Part shown: one piece after another, positions 5,840 to 6,307 of the stretch
Layout of the letters: every line of letters starts with the position of its first letter
Position numbering within the stretch: the first letter of the stretch is position 1
Assembly (NCBI GenBank): GCA_002343545.1
Contig: DDRA01000080.1
Coordinates: 1-6,307, forward strand
Origin: Bacteriovoracaceae bacterium UBA2428
GTDB taxonomy: Bacteria; Bdellovibrionota; UBA2428
DNA: 6,307 nt
Reading direction: 5' to 3'
Made by a program: the position numbers and the translations under genes
The notes under the pieces: generated by a model
Database searches by the model: none
What the model was told of the DNA's origin: nothing
What the model saw: the letters and a program-made list of their open reading frames with translations, nothing else

Positions 5840-6307
5840 ATGGCGGATACAACGAAAGTCTACGAACTCGCCAAGGAATTGAACATCAAGGCCTTGGAGC
5901 TGATCGATAAGATTCGGCCCCTCGACCTGAAGGTGAAGAACCACATGGCGGATCTCACGGCCGAACAGGTCGCGAAGATCCGCGCCTATCTCAACCCCAC
6001 GGCGGCCCCCGCCGAAGGCGCGACGAAGAAAGTCGTTCGCCGCAAGGCCGCGGCTCCGACCGCCGCCGCGGCGAGCGATTCGGCCCCCGCCGTCACGACG
6101 GTGGTCCGTCGCCGCAGCTCCGCGAGCGAGGGTGAGGAGATGTCGCCGAACGCCGAGCTCGAAGTTTCGGAGTCCGCGAACGCGTCGGTCTACGCCGAAC
6201 CCGAAAGCGCGCCGAGCGTCGAAGCCGAGACTCCCGTCGAGGAAAGTTTCCCCGAAACGGAAGTCGCCGCGAGCGCGCCCGAAACCCAAGAAGCCTCGCC
6301 CAGCGAA
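5840..6307 (+). CDS. infB: Translation initiation factor IF-2, N-terminal part (cut by the window edge)
   Basis: IF-2 is the GTPase that places formyl-Met-tRNA on the 30S subunit and promotes subunit joining. Only the first 156 codons are visible, open to the right edge, so the GTPase domains lie outside. Residues 6-51 (KVYELAKELNIKALELIDKIRPLDLKVKNHMADLTAEQVAKIRAYL) are a typical IF2 N-terminal helical domain. Then comes a low-complexity Ala/Pro/Ser linker with two basic islands, KVVRRK (64-69) and VVRRR (88-92). From about residue 97 the linker becomes strongly acidic (many Glu). Such linkers are common in IF-2 and poorly conserved. The ATG follows AGAAG nine bases upstream and is 53 bases after the nusA stop. 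No promoter or terminator is evident in that gap, so cotranscription with nusA is likely. Position in the conserved rimP-nusA-infB order supports the call. Confidence 0.93.
   Translation, partial: MADTTKVYELAKELNIKALELIDKIRPLDLKVKNHMADLTAEQVAKIRAYLNPTAAPAEGATKKVVRRKAAAPTAAAASDSAPAVTTVVRRRSSASEGEEMSPNAELEVSESANASVYAEPESAPSVEAETPVEESFPETEVAASAPETQEASPSE

Noticed and set aside
5534..6289. A 251-codon open frame antisense to the nusA end and infB
   Set aside because: Gly/Arg-rich shadow of two well-supported genes; no start signal and no domain.

Overview
The window is GC-rich (roughly 60%, by eye) and comes from a Gram-negative (diderm) bacterium. It encodes a TolC-like outer-membrane efflux protein, a Sec-exported periplasmic-type protein and a lipoprotein with a clear lipobox. 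The IF-2 N-terminus carries VVRRK/VVRRR basic motifs in an Ala/Pro/Glu-rich linker, which reminds me of Bdellovibrio-like or other former deltaproteobacterial lineages. That placement is an impression from memory, not a measured result.

Layout. Bases 1-1238 (+) hold the C-terminal part of a TolC-family outer-membrane factor, cut by the left edge. It converges on an unrecognised secreted protein (1260-2360, -) across a 21-bp gap that holds a hairpin terminator candidate. A 137-bp divergent intergenic region separates that gene from an unrecognised lipoprotein gene (2498-3565, +). Next comes a gene-free stretch of about 250-275 bp with several inverted repeats and an oligo-T run. The rest is the conserved rimP-nusA-infB operon on the + strand: rimP (about 3816 or 3840 to 4415), nusA (4428-5786) and the first 156 codons of infB (5840 to the right edge).

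The right half works as one unit. RimP matures the 30S subunit, NusA controls pausing, termination and antitermination by RNA polymerase, and IF-2 brings initiator tRNA to the ribosome, so the operon couples transcription and translation capacity. The rimP stop codon overlaps the nusA ribosome binding site, which suggests translational coupling. The left half is envelope-related, but its three genes lie on alternating strands and show no sign of forming one pathway.

I found no mobile element, CRISPR array, tRNA or rRNA, and no convincing new multi-gene system. The parts most worth a second look are the structured leader upstream of rimP, notably a 13-bp hairpin at 3760-3789 and a tandem 9-nt repeat at the start codon region, and the two unrecognised exported proteins.
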